From contig CAIWMU010000023.1 of NCBI GenBank assembly GCA_903913865.1, positions 16,330 through 80,329 on the forward strand: a DNA stretch of 64,000 nt. Direction: 5' to 3'. The position numbers and the translations under genes were made by a program. Positions 52,093 through 61,667 of the stretch are shown in pieces. Source of the stretch: an uncultured Verrucomicrobia subdivision 3 bacterium (lineage in GTDB: Bacteria; Verrucomicrobiota; Verrucomicrobiia; Limisphaerales; UBA8199). Each line of letters begins with the position of its first letter. Position 1 is the first letter of the stretch. The notes under the pieces were generated by a model. The model was not told the DNA's origin. It was given only the letters and a program-made list of their open reading frames with translations, and searched no databases.

Positions 52093-53121
52093 ATGAAAGC
52101 ACTTGTCAAAAAAGAAAGCAGTCCCGGTTTGTGGCTCGAAGATGTTGCCGAGCCTGAAGTTGGCATCAACGATGTGCTGATCCGGGTGGACCGGGCCGGC
52201 ATTTGTGGGACCGACCTGCACATCTACAAGTGGGATGATTGGGCCCGGAAAACAATTCCGGTTCCCATGACCGTGGGCCATGAGTTTGTCGGCGAGGTGG
52301 TGGCCGTCGGGGCGAATGTGACGGATTTCTTCGCCGGTGAGACGGTCAGTGCCGAGGGGCACGTTGTGTGCGGTCGCTGCCGGAATTGTCTGGCGGGGCG
52401 GCGGCATCTGTGCAAGGACACCCAGGGGATAGGAGTGAACCGGCCCGGCGCTTTTGCGGAGTATATCTCGGTGCCGATGACGAATGTCTGGCATCATGGA
52501 TCGGGCATCGACAAGGATGTCGCCTCCATTTTTGATCCCTTTGGCAACGCGGTGCACACGGCGCTGTCCTTTCCGCTGCTGGGGGAGGATGTGCTGATCA
52601 CCGGCGCCGGGCCGATTGGCGTGATGGCCGTGGCGGTGGCCAAACACGCGGGCGCCCGCTTTGTGGTGGTGACCGACATGAACGAATACCGGCTGGATCT
52701 GGCGCGGAAGATGGGCGCGACGGTGGCGCTCAACATCAAGTCCGGACAGACTCTCGTGGACGTCCAGAAGCAGCTGGGCATGAAGGAGGGTTTTGATGTC
52801 GGGCTGGAAATGTCTGGCAATCCTGTCGCACTCCGCGACATGATCGACAATCTGGCTCACGGTGCAAAGATCTCGATGCTCGGGATTCCATCGGAGCAGG
52901 TGCCGTTTGATTGGAACAAGGTTGTTTTCAACATGCTTACCATCAAGGGCATCTACGGGCGTGAAATGTATGAGACCTGGTACAAGATGAGTGTCATGCT
53001 CGAGACCGGCCTGGACATCAGACCGGCGATCACACACCGGTTCCATTACACGGAATTCAAGGAGGCCTTCGAAATTATGAAGAGCGGAAACTCGGGTAAA
53101 ATTCTGCTCCACTGGCAGTGA
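52093..53121 (+). CDS. tdh: L-threonine 3-dehydrogenase
   Basis: 342 residues, medium-chain zinc alcohol dehydrogenase. Motifs: catalytic zinc in [11 protein letters not shown] and [12 protein letters not shown], structural-zinc cysteines [14 protein letters not shown], the NAD-binding loop [22 protein letters not shown], and the threonine-dehydrogenase-specific [11 protein letters not shown] and [15 protein letters not shown]. It oxidises L-threonine to 2-amino-3-ketobutyrate, which Kbl then cleaves. kbl lies 1.3 kb downstream with one DUF3472 gene between. Its ATG at 52093 is followed by [13 protein letters not shown], the usual N terminus. Confidence 0.96.
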   Translation: MKALVKKESSPGLWLEDVAEPEVGINDVLIRVDRAGICGTDLHIYKWDDWARKTIPVPMTVGHEFVGEVVAVGANVTDFFAGETVSAEGHVVCGRCRNCLAGRRHLCKDTQGIGVNRPGAFAEYISVPMTNVWHHGSGIDKDVASIFDPFGNAVHTALSFPLLGEDVLITGAGPIGVMAVAVAKHAGARFVVVTDMNEYRLDLARKMGATVALNIKSGQTLVDVQKQLGMKEGFDVGLEMSGNPVALRDMIDNLAHGAKISMLGIPSEQVPFDWNKVVFNMLTIKGIYGREMYETWYKMSVMLETGLDIRPAITHRFHYTEFKEAFEIMKSGNSGKILLHWQ

Positions 53122-53142
53122 GTCGGACGGGCAATCAATCAA

Positions 53143-54387
53143 ATGAAATCACTCTTACTTTCGGTCCTTTTTCTTTCTGCGCTGGCGGGTGCCTCCGCAG
53201 TCAATGTTCCTGCATTCACCGCCTATATTGAACCGGATCCCGAGGCGTTGGAGATGTCGTCAAGGGGGGGCGTGCGGGGATGGAACATCACGGAGCAGCA
53301 TGTTGTCTGGTATGGGCAATTTACGAATGCCGGTTCCCTGACAGCATCTGTTGAGCTCTCTCTTCCGGCCGGGGCGGAAGCGCAGTTCAAGTTGACCGCG
53401 GGCGGCAGGACTTCGGAGGTCTCCGTGAAGGGGGCCGGTCAGGAATCCGTCATCGCCCGGTTTGGTGAATTTAAGATTGCTGAAGCGGGGTTTGCAAAGT
53501 TTGTGCTGGAGTTGGTTGCACCTTTGAAGCAGGGGAGCGTCAGTGTTCGCAGCCTTGCCCTGGAAGGGCCCGCCTCCACCACGGCCCATTTCAACATGAA
53601 GCCGCGCCGGAATGCGGCCTCCGTTCATCTGGCCTATCCCGTTCCCGCGGTGACCAACATTGACCAGGCTTACTGCGAGGTCACTGCCGTGGATGAACCG
53701 GTCTACACCTTTTACATGGCCTGTGGATGGAACCGCGGATATTTCGGGATGCAGATCAACAGTCCCACGGAGCGCCGGATCATTTTCAGCGTGTGGGACA
53801 GTGGCAACGAGGCTGTGGACCGCAAGAAGGTATCGGCCGAGGACCTTGTGACACTCAAAGGCAAGGGGGAGGGTGTTTATTCGGGTGATTTCGGGAACGA
53901 GGGGACCGGAGGCCACAGCCATCTGAAATACATGTGGAAGACGGGTGAGAAGCAGCGGTTCTGGCTGAAAGCCGAGGTTCCGGATCCCACTCACACGATC
54001 TATTCAGGCTATTGGTTCCATCCGGAGAAGAAGGAATGGATGCTGATCTCCAGCTGGAAGGCTCCCAAGGCAGGCAGTTACCTGCGCGGCCTGCACAGCT
54101 TCAGTGAAAACTTCGGGGGGGACAACGGTCACCTGCGGCGCAAGGCGCTTTATGGAAACCAGTGGTATCACACGAGCGATGGAAAGTGGAACGAGATCCT
54201 CACCGCATCGTTCAGTCATGATGCCACCGGTCGCGGGGATCGTCTGGACCGCTTCATGGGGGTTGAGGGTGGACAGTTCTTCCTCTCACACGGCGGCTTT
54301 GTTCCCGGCTTCTGCAACTTCGGGGACAAATTCACCCGCCCGTCGAGCGGGGCTGAACCTTCAGGTCTGGTGATCAAAGTTCCGTAG
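53143..54387 (+). CDS. Secreted DUF3472/DUF5077-type protein
   Basis: 414 residues with a signal peptide ([16 protein letters not shown]). The N-terminal 140 residues resemble DUF5077 (beta-sandwich, [23 protein letters not shown]), and the rest DUF3472 ([58 protein letters not shown]; segments around residues 190-225 and 285-310). Such proteins are plentiful in Planctomycetota and Verrucomicrobiota and may bind extracellular glycans. It starts 21 bases after tdh and ends 17 before kbl, so it is co-transcribed with threonine-breakdown genes even though it is exported: unusual. Confidence 0.82.
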   Translation: MKSLLLSVLFLSALAGASAVNVPAFTAYIEPDPEALEMSSRGGVRGWNITEQHVVWYGQFTNAGSLTASVELSLPAGAEAQFKLTAGGRTSEVSVKGAGQESVIARFGEFKIAEAGFAKFVLELVAPLKQGSVSVRSLALEGPASTTAHFNMKPRRNAASVHLAYPVPAVTNIDQAYCEVTAVDEPVYTFYMACGWNRGYFGMQINSPTERRIIFSVWDSGNEAVDRKKVSAEDLVTLKGKGEGVYSGDFGNEGTGGHSHLKYMWKTGEKQRFWLKAEVPDPTHTIYSGYWFHPEKKEWMLISSWKAPKAGSYLRGLHSFSENFGGDNGHLRRKALYGNQWYHTSDGKWNEILTASFSHDATGRGDRLDRFMGVEGGQFFLSHGGFVPGFCNFGDKFTRPSSGAEPSGLVIKVP

Positions 54388-54404
54388 TCGGCCACTTGCA
54401 CCCC

Positions 54405-55589
54405 ATGAACGCTGCATTCACAGAGCATCTGACATCCCAGTTGAGCGCCATTCGCTCAGCGGGGACCTACAAGAACGAGCGGGTCATCCTATCTCCACAG
54501 GGCACCGCAATCCGGGTTTCCGATGGCAGGCAGGTTTTGAACCTTTGCGCCAACAACTACCTCGGGCTTGCGCAGCATCCCGAAGTGATCGCCGGTGCAA
54601 AGCAGGCGATCGAACAGTGGGGCTACGGGATGGCGAGCGTCCGGTTCATCTGTGGCACACAGGGCGTGCACAAACAGCTTGAGGCGGCCCTGACCGGATT
54701 TCTGGGCACCGAGGACACGATCCTGTATTCCTCCTGCTTTGATGCCAACGGTGGCCTGTTTGAAACCCTGCTGGGGGCCGAGGATGCGGTCATCTCGGAC
54801 GAGTTGAACCATGCGAGCATCATTGATGGAATCCGGTTGTGCAAGGCGCAGCGTCTCCGCTATCGCAACAACGACATGGCCGATCTGGAGGCGCGGCTGG
54901 TGGAGGCTGCCGGATGCCGGTTCAAGTTGATTGCGACCGATGGGGTCTTCTCCATGGATGGCTTTATCGCGAACCTGCGCGGGATCTGCGATCTGGCGGA
55001 CAGATACGGCGCACTGGTGATGGTGGATGATTCGCATGCCGTGGGTTTCATGGGGGCGCGGGGAAGGGGGACGCATGAGGATCGTGGAGTGATCGGGCGG
55101 ATTGATATCCTCACCGGCACACTTGGCAAGGCTTTGGGTGGGGCCAGCGGTGGCTACACCAGCGGACGGCGGGAGATCATTGAGCTGCTTCGCCAGCGTT
55201 CACGTCCCTACCTATTTTCCAACACACTGGCACCCTCGATTGCCGGGGCGACCCTTCGCATTCTGGAGATGCTCACACAATCCACCGAATTGCGGGACCG
55301 TCTTGAAAGCAACACCCGGTTTTTCCGGAATGGCATGGACAAACTGGGCTTTCAGATTCTGCCCGGGACGCATCCCATCGTGCCGATCATGCTGGGGGAC
55401 GCCGCGCTGGCCACCCGGTTCGCGGATCGCATGCTGGCGAAGGGTGTTTACGTCATCGGATTTTCCCATCCGGTCGTTCCCCAGGGACGTGCCCGGATCC
55501 GCACTCAAATTTCGGCGGCACACACACAGGAGGAGCTTGGGATGGCGATACAGGCTTTTGGAGAGGTGAAGAGCGAGCTGGGGGTTTGA
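54405..55589 (+). CDS. kbl: 2-amino-3-ketobutyrate coenzyme A ligase (glycine C-acetyltransferase)
   Basis: 394 residues from ATG 54405 (a TTG three codons earlier is ignored). Fold-type I PLP enzyme of the alpha-oxoamine synthase group: [31 protein letters not shown], the stacking His in [14 protein letters not shown], cofactor Asp in [12 protein letters not shown], and the Schiff-base lysine in [17 protein letters not shown]. It splits 2-amino-3-ketobutyrate with CoA into glycine and acetyl-CoA after Tdh. A small hairpin (TGAGCCG, TTC, CGGCTCA; 55587-55603) overlaps its stop codon. The Kbl assignment over 8-amino-7-oxononanoate synthase rests on tdh nearby and on FICGTQ. Confidence 0.95.
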   Translation: MNAAFTEHLTSQLSAIRSAGTYKNERVILSPQGTAIRVSDGRQVLNLCANNYLGLAQHPEVIAGAKQAIEQWGYGMASVRFICGTQGVHKQLEAALTGFLGTEDTILYSSCFDANGGLFETLLGAEDAVISDELNHASIIDGIRLCKAQRLRYRNNDMADLEARLVEAAGCRFKLIATDGVFSMDGFIANLRGICDLADRYGALVMVDDSHAVGFMGARGRGTHEDRGVIGRIDILTGTLGKALGGASGGYTSGRREIIELLRQRSRPYLFSNTLAPSIAGATLRILEMLTQSTELRDRLESNTRFFRNGMDKLGFQILPGTHPIVPIMLGDAALATRFADRMLAKGVYVIGFSHPVVPQGRARIRTQISAAHTQEELGMAIQAFGEVKSELGV

Positions 55590-55704
55590 GCCGTTCCGGC
55601 TCAGGCTTGATCCGGGGCAGGCGGTCCATCCCCGGAGTTGGTGCCGTGGGAGGTCGAGGCAGATGGGGCGGATTTTGGCCCCGATCAGCCGGAAAGATAC
55701 TGGT

Positions 55705-58700
55705 ATGCAGGCAATCCAAAGTTTGATGCAGGGGTTCACCCCGGATCCCTCGAAAGGGGTCGATCCGCAGATTGAGAAGGCTCTACATGTGGCGAAGGTG
55801 CTGCTTTCCCGGGCGGGCGGCATGTCCACCGCGCGGGAACAACGGAAGCAGGCCGAATTGGACCGGATGGTTCGCAATCCCGCCGACAAGGCAACGCTGA
55901 CCGAAATGACAGATGAAGCGTTCCGGGCGCAGGACGCGAGGTTGGCATTCGGTCAGTTGATGGAAGTGTTCCGGGAGAGGGGTGTTCCACGCTTTTTCAG
56001 CACGACAGACCGGTTCCTGCTGCGGTTGCTCGGTTGGATCGGGAGTGTGGCACCGGGGACAGCCATGCTTCTGTTCAAGGAATATCTGCGCAGGGAGTCG
56101 TGCGAGGTCATTTTGCCCGGGGAACGTGATCCACTCGTCCGGATCCTGCAGTCGCGGGGAGGGGAGGGGGTGCGAATGAACGTCAACTTCCTTGGGGAGG
56201 CCATTCTGAGTGAAGCGGAGGCCGAGCGCCGGTTAAAGCACTACCTTCAGGCCCTGCAATGGCCGGAGGTGGAGGTTGTGTCGGTGAAGATTTCGACCCT
56301 TTACTCCCAGATATCACCCCTGGCCCGTGATCATACCGTGCGTGTTCTGGCGGAGCGGCTGGAGCGCATGTTTCTAACGGCGCAGCGTGCCCGCTTCGTC
56401 CGCCGCGGTGGGGAGTTGGTGCCCAAGTTCATATATCTGGACATGGAGGAATACCGCGACAAAGAGTTGACCGCTGCGGCCTTCATGTGTGCCCTGGACC
56501 GGCCGGGCCTTTTGGAGGTCCGTGCCGGAATTGCCTTGCAGAGTTACATTCCAGACTCCTTCGAGACCCTTCAGGTGCTTCAGAATTGGGCGCGAAAGCG
56601 GGTCGGTGCGGGCGGGGGACGGATCACTATCCGGCTGGTGAAGGGGGCGAACCTTGAGATGGAGCGGGCGGAGGCTTCGGTGCGGGGTTGGCCGCAGGCC
56701 CCGTATCAGTCGAAGGGCGAGACGGATGCGAATTTCAAGCGAATGCTGCGGGAGATGCTGAAGCCGGAGAATCTGGCTGCCATGGATGTCGGGGTTGCCT
56801 CCCACAATTTGTTTGAGCTGGCCTATGCCCTAGTGCTCACTGCGGAGGCGGGGGCCGAGAAACAGGTGCAATTTGAAATGCTTGAGGGGATGGCAAATCA
56901 CCAGCGGCGTGCGTTGGGGGATGTCTTTGAAAATATTCTGCTTTATGCCCCGGCCTGCAACCGTGAAAATTTCGTCAATGCCATCGGCTACCTGATCCGG
57001 CGTTTGGACGAAAACACGGGTCCGGAAAATTTCCTGCGCCACTCGTTCGGCTTACAGCCCGGCACAGAGGAATGGTTGCGCCTGGAGAAGGACTTTGCGG
57101 CCTCGTTTTCAGCAATGGACACAGTGCGCCGCAGCCCGAGGCGCACGCAAAATAGGAGGCACCCATCCACTTCCGCATCCCGGGTTTCCCCGGGCTGGCA
57201 ACGGTTCCAAAACGAACCGGACACCGACTTTTCGCTGCCGGAGAACGGGGTGTGGGCCGGGGAGATCATCGCCCGGTGGAGGGATTTGAATGGGGAACGG
57301 GCCATCCGTGTGCCGGTGGTGGTGGATGGGGAGGAGATAGCCGATACGGGCGGAAGGGGTGAATGTCTTGATCCCTCACGGCCGGGGGTCGTTGTGGGGA
57401 TCTACGAACAGGCGACAGAAGCACTTGTTCTCAGGGCGGTGGAGTGTGCCGCAGCAGACCCGGGTGGCTGGAGGAAGCTCGCGCCCGAAGCGAGATTTGA
57501 ACTTTTGGGCCGGGTTGCAGAGGAACTTCGTGCGGCGCGGGGCGACCTGATCGGTGCGGCACTGGCCGATGGCGGGAAGACCGTGGCCGAATCGGATCCG
57601 GAGATTTCCGAGGCGATCGATTTTGCGGACTTCTACCCTGCCAGTGCGCGGTATTGGCAGGAGTTGCCAACGCTCGAGGCGCGGGGGAAGGGTGTTGTGG
57701 TCGTTGTGTCTCCCTGGAATTTTCCGATTGCCATTCCCTGCGGAGGGATTGTGGCCGGTTTGGCAGCGGGTAATTGCGTCATCCTGAAGCCTGCTTCGGA
57801 CACAGTGCTTGTGGCATGGGAACTGTGCAAATGTTTCTGGAGGGCTGGCATCTCGCGTCAGGTTCTGCAATTTCTCCCATGCGCAGGAGGCGGGGCGGGG
57901 CGGGTTCTGGTGGGGCATCCATTGGTGGATGCCGTGGTGCTGACCGGCGGCACGCAGACGGCGCTCAACATGCTGGGGAGCAACCCCGGGATGGCTCTTC
58001 ATGCGGAGACGGGCGGGAAGGATTGCACGATTGTCACCGCCCTCTCGGATCGGGACCAGGCCATCAAGCACGTCCTGCATTCGGCATTCAGTCATGCCGG
58101 TCAGAAATGTTCCGCCACATCCCTCCTTTTGCTCGAAGCGGAGGTTTACGACGATCCTGAGTTTCGTCGCACCTTGTGCGAGGGGGCCGCCAGCATGATT
58201 GTTGGCCCGGTCTGGAATCTGGAAACGCGGATGGGTCCACTGATCCGCCCTCCCTCCGGGGATTTGCACAATGCCTTGCAGACGTTGGAGTCCGGCGAGG
58301 AGTGGGCCCTGATGCCCAGACGCTCATTGAGCAATCCGGGGGTCTGGTCTCCCGGGATCAAATATGGGGTCACTCCAGGCAGTTACACACACTTGACGGA
58401 GTTCTTTGGTCCGGTGCTTGGTGTGATGCGCTATGAAACCCTGGATGAGGCCATTGCCCTGGTGAACCAGACCGGTTACGGCCTGACGAGTGGTCTGGAG
58501 AGCCTTGACGAACGGGAATGGCATGTCTGGAAGGCAGGGATCAAGTCCGGGAACCTCTACATCAACCGGGTCACCACTGGCGCGGTTGTGCTGCGGCAAC
58601 CGTTTGGCGGGTTCGGAAGGTCTGTTTTTGGACCGGGGCTCAAGGCGGGCGGGCCAAATTATGTGGCGCAGTTGATGGATTTTACAGATAGGCCTGCAAC

Positions 58701-59340
58701 TCCGGTCGATGGGGTGCCGGGTGATGAGTTTATCAGGAAGATGCTGGAGATCCTGCGCAGGCGTGGATCGAAAGACCATGCCCGCGCACTGGGTGCCGCG
58801 CTTAGCTATGAGGCGGCGTGGCGGGAGGAGTTCGGGAAGGAGCACGACCACTTCAAATTGGTCGGCCAGGATAACATCCGCCGCTACCTGCCTTTGAATG
58901 GAATCTGTGTGAGGATTCATGGGGATGACACACCTCTGGATGTCTATCTCCGCGTGCTGGCGGGGGCAATCACCGGTCGTCAGGTTGCGGTGAGCATTCC
59001 CCCGGGACCGTTGCAACGGGAGGAGATCGAGGTCATGACCGAGTGTGCCAGTGTGGATTCTGCGAGGATCGTGATTGTCAGGCAATCGGATGCCCAACTG
59101 GCTCAGCAGTTGAAGTCCGGGACGGTGGAACGGTTGCGGTATGCGGCACCGGACCGGGTGCCCATTGAAGTCTGCCAGGCTGGAAATCAGGCCTGTGGCA
59201 ACATTGTCAGCAGGAGAGTCTCCGCCGAGGGGCGTTTGGAACTGCTTTGGTATTTGAAGGAGCAGAGCATCAGCATTGACTACCATCGCCATGGCAATCT
59301 GGGGATTCGGGGCTGCGAAGAGCGGGCCGCTGTGTTATAA
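55705..59340 (+). CDS. putA: Bifunctional proline dehydrogenase / delta-1-pyrroline-5-carboxylate dehydrogenase
   Basis: 1211 residues from ATG 55705; earlier in-frame codons are not typical. Proline dehydrogenase barrel at about 130-460 (RLVKGANLEMERAEASVRGW, NFVNAIGYLIRRLDENTGPENFL; partly summarised), then a Ser/Arg-rich linker (about 475-500), then the aldehyde dehydrogenase domain at about 515-990 with VVSPWNFPIAIPCGG, ETGGKDC, the catalytic cysteine in FSHAGQKCSATSLLLLE (about 801) and PFGGFGRSVFGPG. A last 220-residue region resembles the C-terminal ALDH-like domain of long PutA types. It oxidises proline to glutamate, passing electrons to quinone. No DNA-binding RHH domain is present, so it is not a trifunctional PutA. 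Confidence 0.95.
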   Translation: MQAIQSLMQGFTPDPSKGVDPQIEKALHVAKVLLSRAGGMSTAREQRKQAELDRMVRNPADKATLTEMTDEAFRAQDARLAFGQLMEVFRERGVPRFFSTTDRFLLRLLGWIGSVAPGTAMLLFKEYLRRESCEVILPGERDPLVRILQSRGGEGVRMNVNFLGEAILSEAEAERRLKHYLQALQWPEVEVVSVKISTLYSQISPLARDHTVRVLAERLERMFLTAQRARFVRRGGELVPKFIYLDMEEYRDKELTAAAFMCALDRPGLLEVRAGIALQSYIPDSFETLQVLQNWARKRVGAGGGRITIRLVKGANLEMERAEASVRGWPQAPYQSKGETDANFKRMLREMLKPENLAAMDVGVASHNLFELAYALVLTAEAGAEKQVQFEMLEGMANHQRRALGDVFENILLYAPACNRENFVNAIGYLIRRLDENTGPENFLRHSFGLQPGTEEWLRLEKDFAASFSAMDTVRRSPRRTQNRRHPSTSASRVSPGWQRFQNEPDTDFSLPENGVWAGEIIARWRDLNGERAIRVPVVVDGEEIADTGGRGECLDPSRPGVVVGIYEQATEALVLRAVECAAADPGGWRKLAPEARFELLGRVAEELRAARGDLIGAALADGGKTVAESDPEISEAIDFADFYPASARYWQELPTLEARGKGVVVVVSPWNFPIAIPCGGIVAGLAAGNCVILKPASDTVLVAWELCKCFWRAGISRQVLQFLPCAGGGAGRVLVGHPLVDAVVLTGGTQTALNMLGSNPGMALHAETGGKDCTIVTALSDRDQAIKHVLHSAFSHAGQKCSATSLLLLEAEVYDDPEFRRTLCEGAASMIVGPVWNLETRMGPLIRPPSGDLHNALQTLESGEEWALMPRRSLSNPGVWSPGIKYGVTPGSYTHLTEFFGPVLGVMRYETLDEAIALVNQTGYGLTSGLESLDEREWHVWKAGIKSGNLYINRVTTGAVVLRQPFGGFGRSVFGPGLKAGGPNYVAQLMDFTDRPATPVDGVPGDEFIRKMLEILRRRGSKDHARALGAALSYEAAWREEFGKEHDHFKLVGQDNIRRYLPLNGICVRIHGDDTPLDVYLRVLAGAITGRQVAVSIPPGPLQREEIEVMTECASVDSARIVIVRQSDAQLAQQLKSGTVERLRYAAPDRVPIEVCQAGNQACGNIVSRRVSAEGRLELLWYLKEQSISIDYHRHGNLGIRGCEERAAVL

Positions 59341-59347
59341 GGCTCGC

Positions 59348-59971
59348 ATGCAACCGCTTTTGGAGCATTTCGGGGTGAGTGTCGGGGCCATTACCGGTGT
59401 TCTGGCTGCCAGGGGAAAGCAGGTCGATCTATTTGGTGTGATCGTTCTGGCGCTGGTCACCTCCCTTGGCGGGGGGACTCTCAGGGACATGCTGATTGAT
59501 TGCCCGGTCTTTTGGACCCGGGACCAGTCATTCCTGATCAACGCCACCGTAACGGCTGTGGTTAGCTTCTATCTGGTTCGCATCAGGGAGTTGCCCCGGA
59601 CCGTTCTGCTGGTGGCAGATGCCCTTGCATTGGCCTTCTTCACCATGCTGGGCACCCGCAAAGGGCTGCACTTTCATCTGACCCCGGCCATCTCGGTCAC
59701 AATGGGAGTCATCACCGGTGTGGCGGGGGGCATGTTGCGGGATGTGCTGGTCGGGGAAATCCCGCTGGTTTTCCGCAGGGAAATCTACCTCTACGCGACC
59801 GCCGCATTTGTCGGTTCCCTTGCCTGCGTGCTGCTGGGGAGCGTTCCCCGTGCCGCCGGTTGGAGCTTTGCCGTGGGATTCTCGGCAACACTCATACTAC
59901 GTCTGGCGGGCATCCGCTGGAGGATTTCCCTCCCGATCTTCCGTCCGAAATCGATCGATTCCGGCCCCTGA
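59348..59971 (+). CDS. TRIC-type cation channel / UPF0126 membrane protein
   Basis: 207 residues from ATG 59348 (the earlier in-frame ATG at 59276 lies inside putA). Seven hydrophobic segments in two homologous three-helix halves; the duplicated glycine-rich motif occurs twice as TSLGGGTLRDMLI and TGVAGGMLRDVLVGE, the hallmark of the family. Prokaryotic TRIC homologues form trimeric monovalent-cation channels; the physiological cation is unknown. It lies 7 bases after putA and might be co-transcribed; proline uptake also depends on ion balance, but no direct link is shown. The tail is basic. Confidence 0.9.
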   Translation: MQPLLEHFGVSVGAITGVLAARGKQVDLFGVIVLALVTSLGGGTLRDMLIDCPVFWTRDQSFLINATVTAVVSFYLVRIRELPRTVLLVADALALAFFTMLGTRKGLHFHLTPAISVTMGVITGVAGGMLRDVLVGEIPLVFRREIYLYATAAFVGSLACVLLGSVPRAAGWSFAVGFSATLILRLAGIRWRISLPIFRPKSIDSGP

Positions 59972-60182
59972 GCGGACTTTTTCGGGCCCTCACTTTTCCA
60001 TTCCGAAGCCATTTCACTGCCTGCATGTGGATGGTTGGCTGTCTTCGTGTGGGCATTCCAATTTGTTCCGATTGTTATGTGTTGATGTGCAATCGTTTAT
60101 AAATCTTTCAAATTTTTTTGAAACAAAACGTCCTTCAGCCGGGTAATGAGGGCAGAAGCAATTCAAGGAGGATTGAAGAAAA

Positions 60183-60530
60183 ATGAGCACGAACACGAAT
60201 ACGATGACGGTCAGTTTCAAGGTGACCCGGCTTTTGACGGGATGCCCCGGGGAGGCGGGGGGACAGGCAGTGGCGCAGATGGGGCGGCGGGCTGGCGCGG
60301 AATGGTTGCCGGTGGCGCAGGCGGCGCCGAGGGTCCAGTCGGGCCGGGGAGCGGCGGAGCGGACAAGCATTTGGATCCCGCTCGAGAGGGAGACGCTATT
60401 TGAGAAGTTGTTTCTTGGCTTGCTGACGGTTTCAGCAGCCGTGGCGATCGCCGGAGGGTTTTCGGCGATGTTGAGTCTGGTTGAGAACTGGTCGGTTTTT
60501 AATGGTTGGGTGAGCCGGTTGGTTGAGTGA
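60183..60530 (+). CDS. Small protein with C-terminal membrane segment, unknown function
   Basis: 115 residues. AGGAGG about 11 bases before the ATG is one of the clearest ribosome-binding sites in the window, which argues that the gene is real. The start MSTNTNTMTVSFKVTRLLTG is followed by an Ala/Gly/Arg-rich middle and then one hydrophobic helix (about 74-100; LFLGLLTVSAAVAIAGGFSA). No family recognised. It precedes an ECF sigma factor, a putative anti-sigma protein and an RDD membrane protein on the same strand, so it may belong to that envelope-stress-like group. Confidence 0.6.
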   Translation: MSTNTNTMTVSFKVTRLLTGCPGEAGGQAVAQMGRRAGAEWLPVAQAAPRVQSGRGAAERTSIWIPLERETLFEKLFLGLLTVSAAVAIAGGFSAMLSLVENWSVFNGWVSRLVE

Positions 60531-60642
60531 ATCGAACGGGAAACAGAAGCATGATGCAGAACCATGAACGAGCGAGAGAGATGGTTTTGCTTCCCGTTCC
60601 AAAGCCCGCATAGCATGCTGGCGAAGCTCAATCCGACTGCTG

Positions 60643-61197
60643 ATGATCGAGGACAAACAGTTCGAGGCGTTTATGCGGGACTACCAGGACATGGTATTCA
60701 CGACCGCCATGCGCCTGGTTGGAAGCCGGGCCGAGGCCGAGGACATCGTTCAGGAGGTCTTCCTGAAGGCCTATGAACGGTTCGCGGAGTTGCAGCACAG
60801 TCCGACAGTGGGCGGCTGGCTGAAGCGGGTATCCACGAACATGAGCCTCAACCACCTCACCCGCTACCGGTCCCGCTGGAGTTTTTTTTCGGAAATGTTC
60901 GGTGGCCATGATGGGGATGGGGAAGAGAGGGAGCCGGATTTTGCGGCCCCGGATGATGTGGAGAAGCAGCTCGGGGATGCCGACCGGCACCGGATTGTCG
61001 AGGAGGCGCTGCAAAAGCTCCCTTCGGCCCAGCGGGTGCCACTGGTGCTGTTCCATATCGATGGGATGAGCTACGAGGAGATAGCCGCGCAATTGCGGGT
61101 CTCCCTGGGGAAGGTGAAGACCGATATTTTTCGCGGGCGGGAGGCCCTCCGCCGGAAGCTGGGGCCTCATTTTGGCGAGGAGTTCAACGTGTCATGA
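60643..61197 (+). CDS. ECF-type RNA polymerase sigma factor
   Basis: 184 residues. Sigma region 2 (DYQDMVFTTAMRLVGSRAEAEDIVQEVFLKAYERFAEL, residues 13-50) with the DIVQEVFLKAYERF motif, and region 4 (LQKLPSAQRVPLVLFHIDGMSYEEIAAQLRVSLGKVKTDIFRGREALRRKL, residues 122-172) with a helix-turn-helix; no region 3 or 1. ECF factors respond to envelope signals through a membrane anti-sigma factor. The stop codon overlaps the start of the next gene (anti-sigma-like) by four bases. The target promoter is not obvious; the gene just upstream has a strong ribosome site and may be a member of the regulon. Confidence 0.93.
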   Translation: MIEDKQFEAFMRDYQDMVFTTAMRLVGSRAEAEDIVQEVFLKAYERFAELQHSPTVGGWLKRVSTNMSLNHLTRYRSRWSFFSEMFGGHDGDGEEREPDFAAPDDVEKQLGDADRHRIVEEALQKLPSAQRVPLVLFHIDGMSYEEIAAQLRVSLGKVKTDIFRGREALRRKLGPHFGEEFNVS

Positions 61198-61658
61198 AAT
61201 CAGGAATGGAACAGGACAATTGGGAAAAGCGGCTGGACCGGGAGCTGAAGAGTCTGCCCTTGATGAAGGCGCCGGAAGGCCTGTCGGCCCGGGTGATGGC
61301 GGCCGTGGCGGCCCGCGCCGCAGTGCCGCAGCAGCGCTCCTGGATGGAGTGGTCCCGGCCGGTGCGGCTTCTCTCCGCATCCCTCCTCTGGCTCCTATTT
61401 GCGGGCATCTGCCTTCTCGTTTGGAAAGCCCCGGCGTTCGGTCCGGTGGCTTCCGGGTTGGAATCTGTGCGGAATGGGCTGGCTTCAGGTGGCATGTGGC
61501 TGGGGGTCCTGGAAGCCCTCGGCGGGGCCTGCCGGCTCGCAGTGAGAAGTCTCGGTAACGGGTTTTTGATGGGATGCGCGGTTGCGGCCGGGATGGCCTA
61601 TGTCGCGTGTGTGGGATTGGGAACAGCATATTTGCGCCTGGCTTTGGGTCGGCGCTGA
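61194..61658 (+). CDS. Putative anti-sigma factor, membrane-bound
   Basis: 154 residues overlapping the ECF stop by four bases. The N-terminal 55 residues (DNWEKRLDRELKSLPLMKAPEGLSARVMAAVAA) are helical and soluble, followed by one clear hydrophobic segment at about 62-82 (LLSASLLWLLFAGICLLVW) and a second at 125-150. Coupling to an ECF sigma and a cytosolic-then-membrane layout are typical of anti-sigma factors, although the classic zinc motif (HX3CX2C) is absent. A structural homologue of the RskA or ZAS type is likely but not proven. Confidence 0.7.
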   Translation: MKSGMEQDNWEKRLDRELKSLPLMKAPEGLSARVMAAVAARAAVPQQRSWMEWSRPVRLLSASLLWLLFAGICLLVWKAPAFGPVASGLESVRNGLASGGMWLGVLEALGGACRLAVRSLGNGFLMGCAVAAGMAYVACVGLGTAYLRLALGRR

Positions 61659-61667
61659 AAGGAAACA

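Noticed and set aside
59276..59347. Earlier start of the TRIC gene
   Set aside because: It would overlap the end of putA, and the family begins near MQPLLEHFG at 59348.
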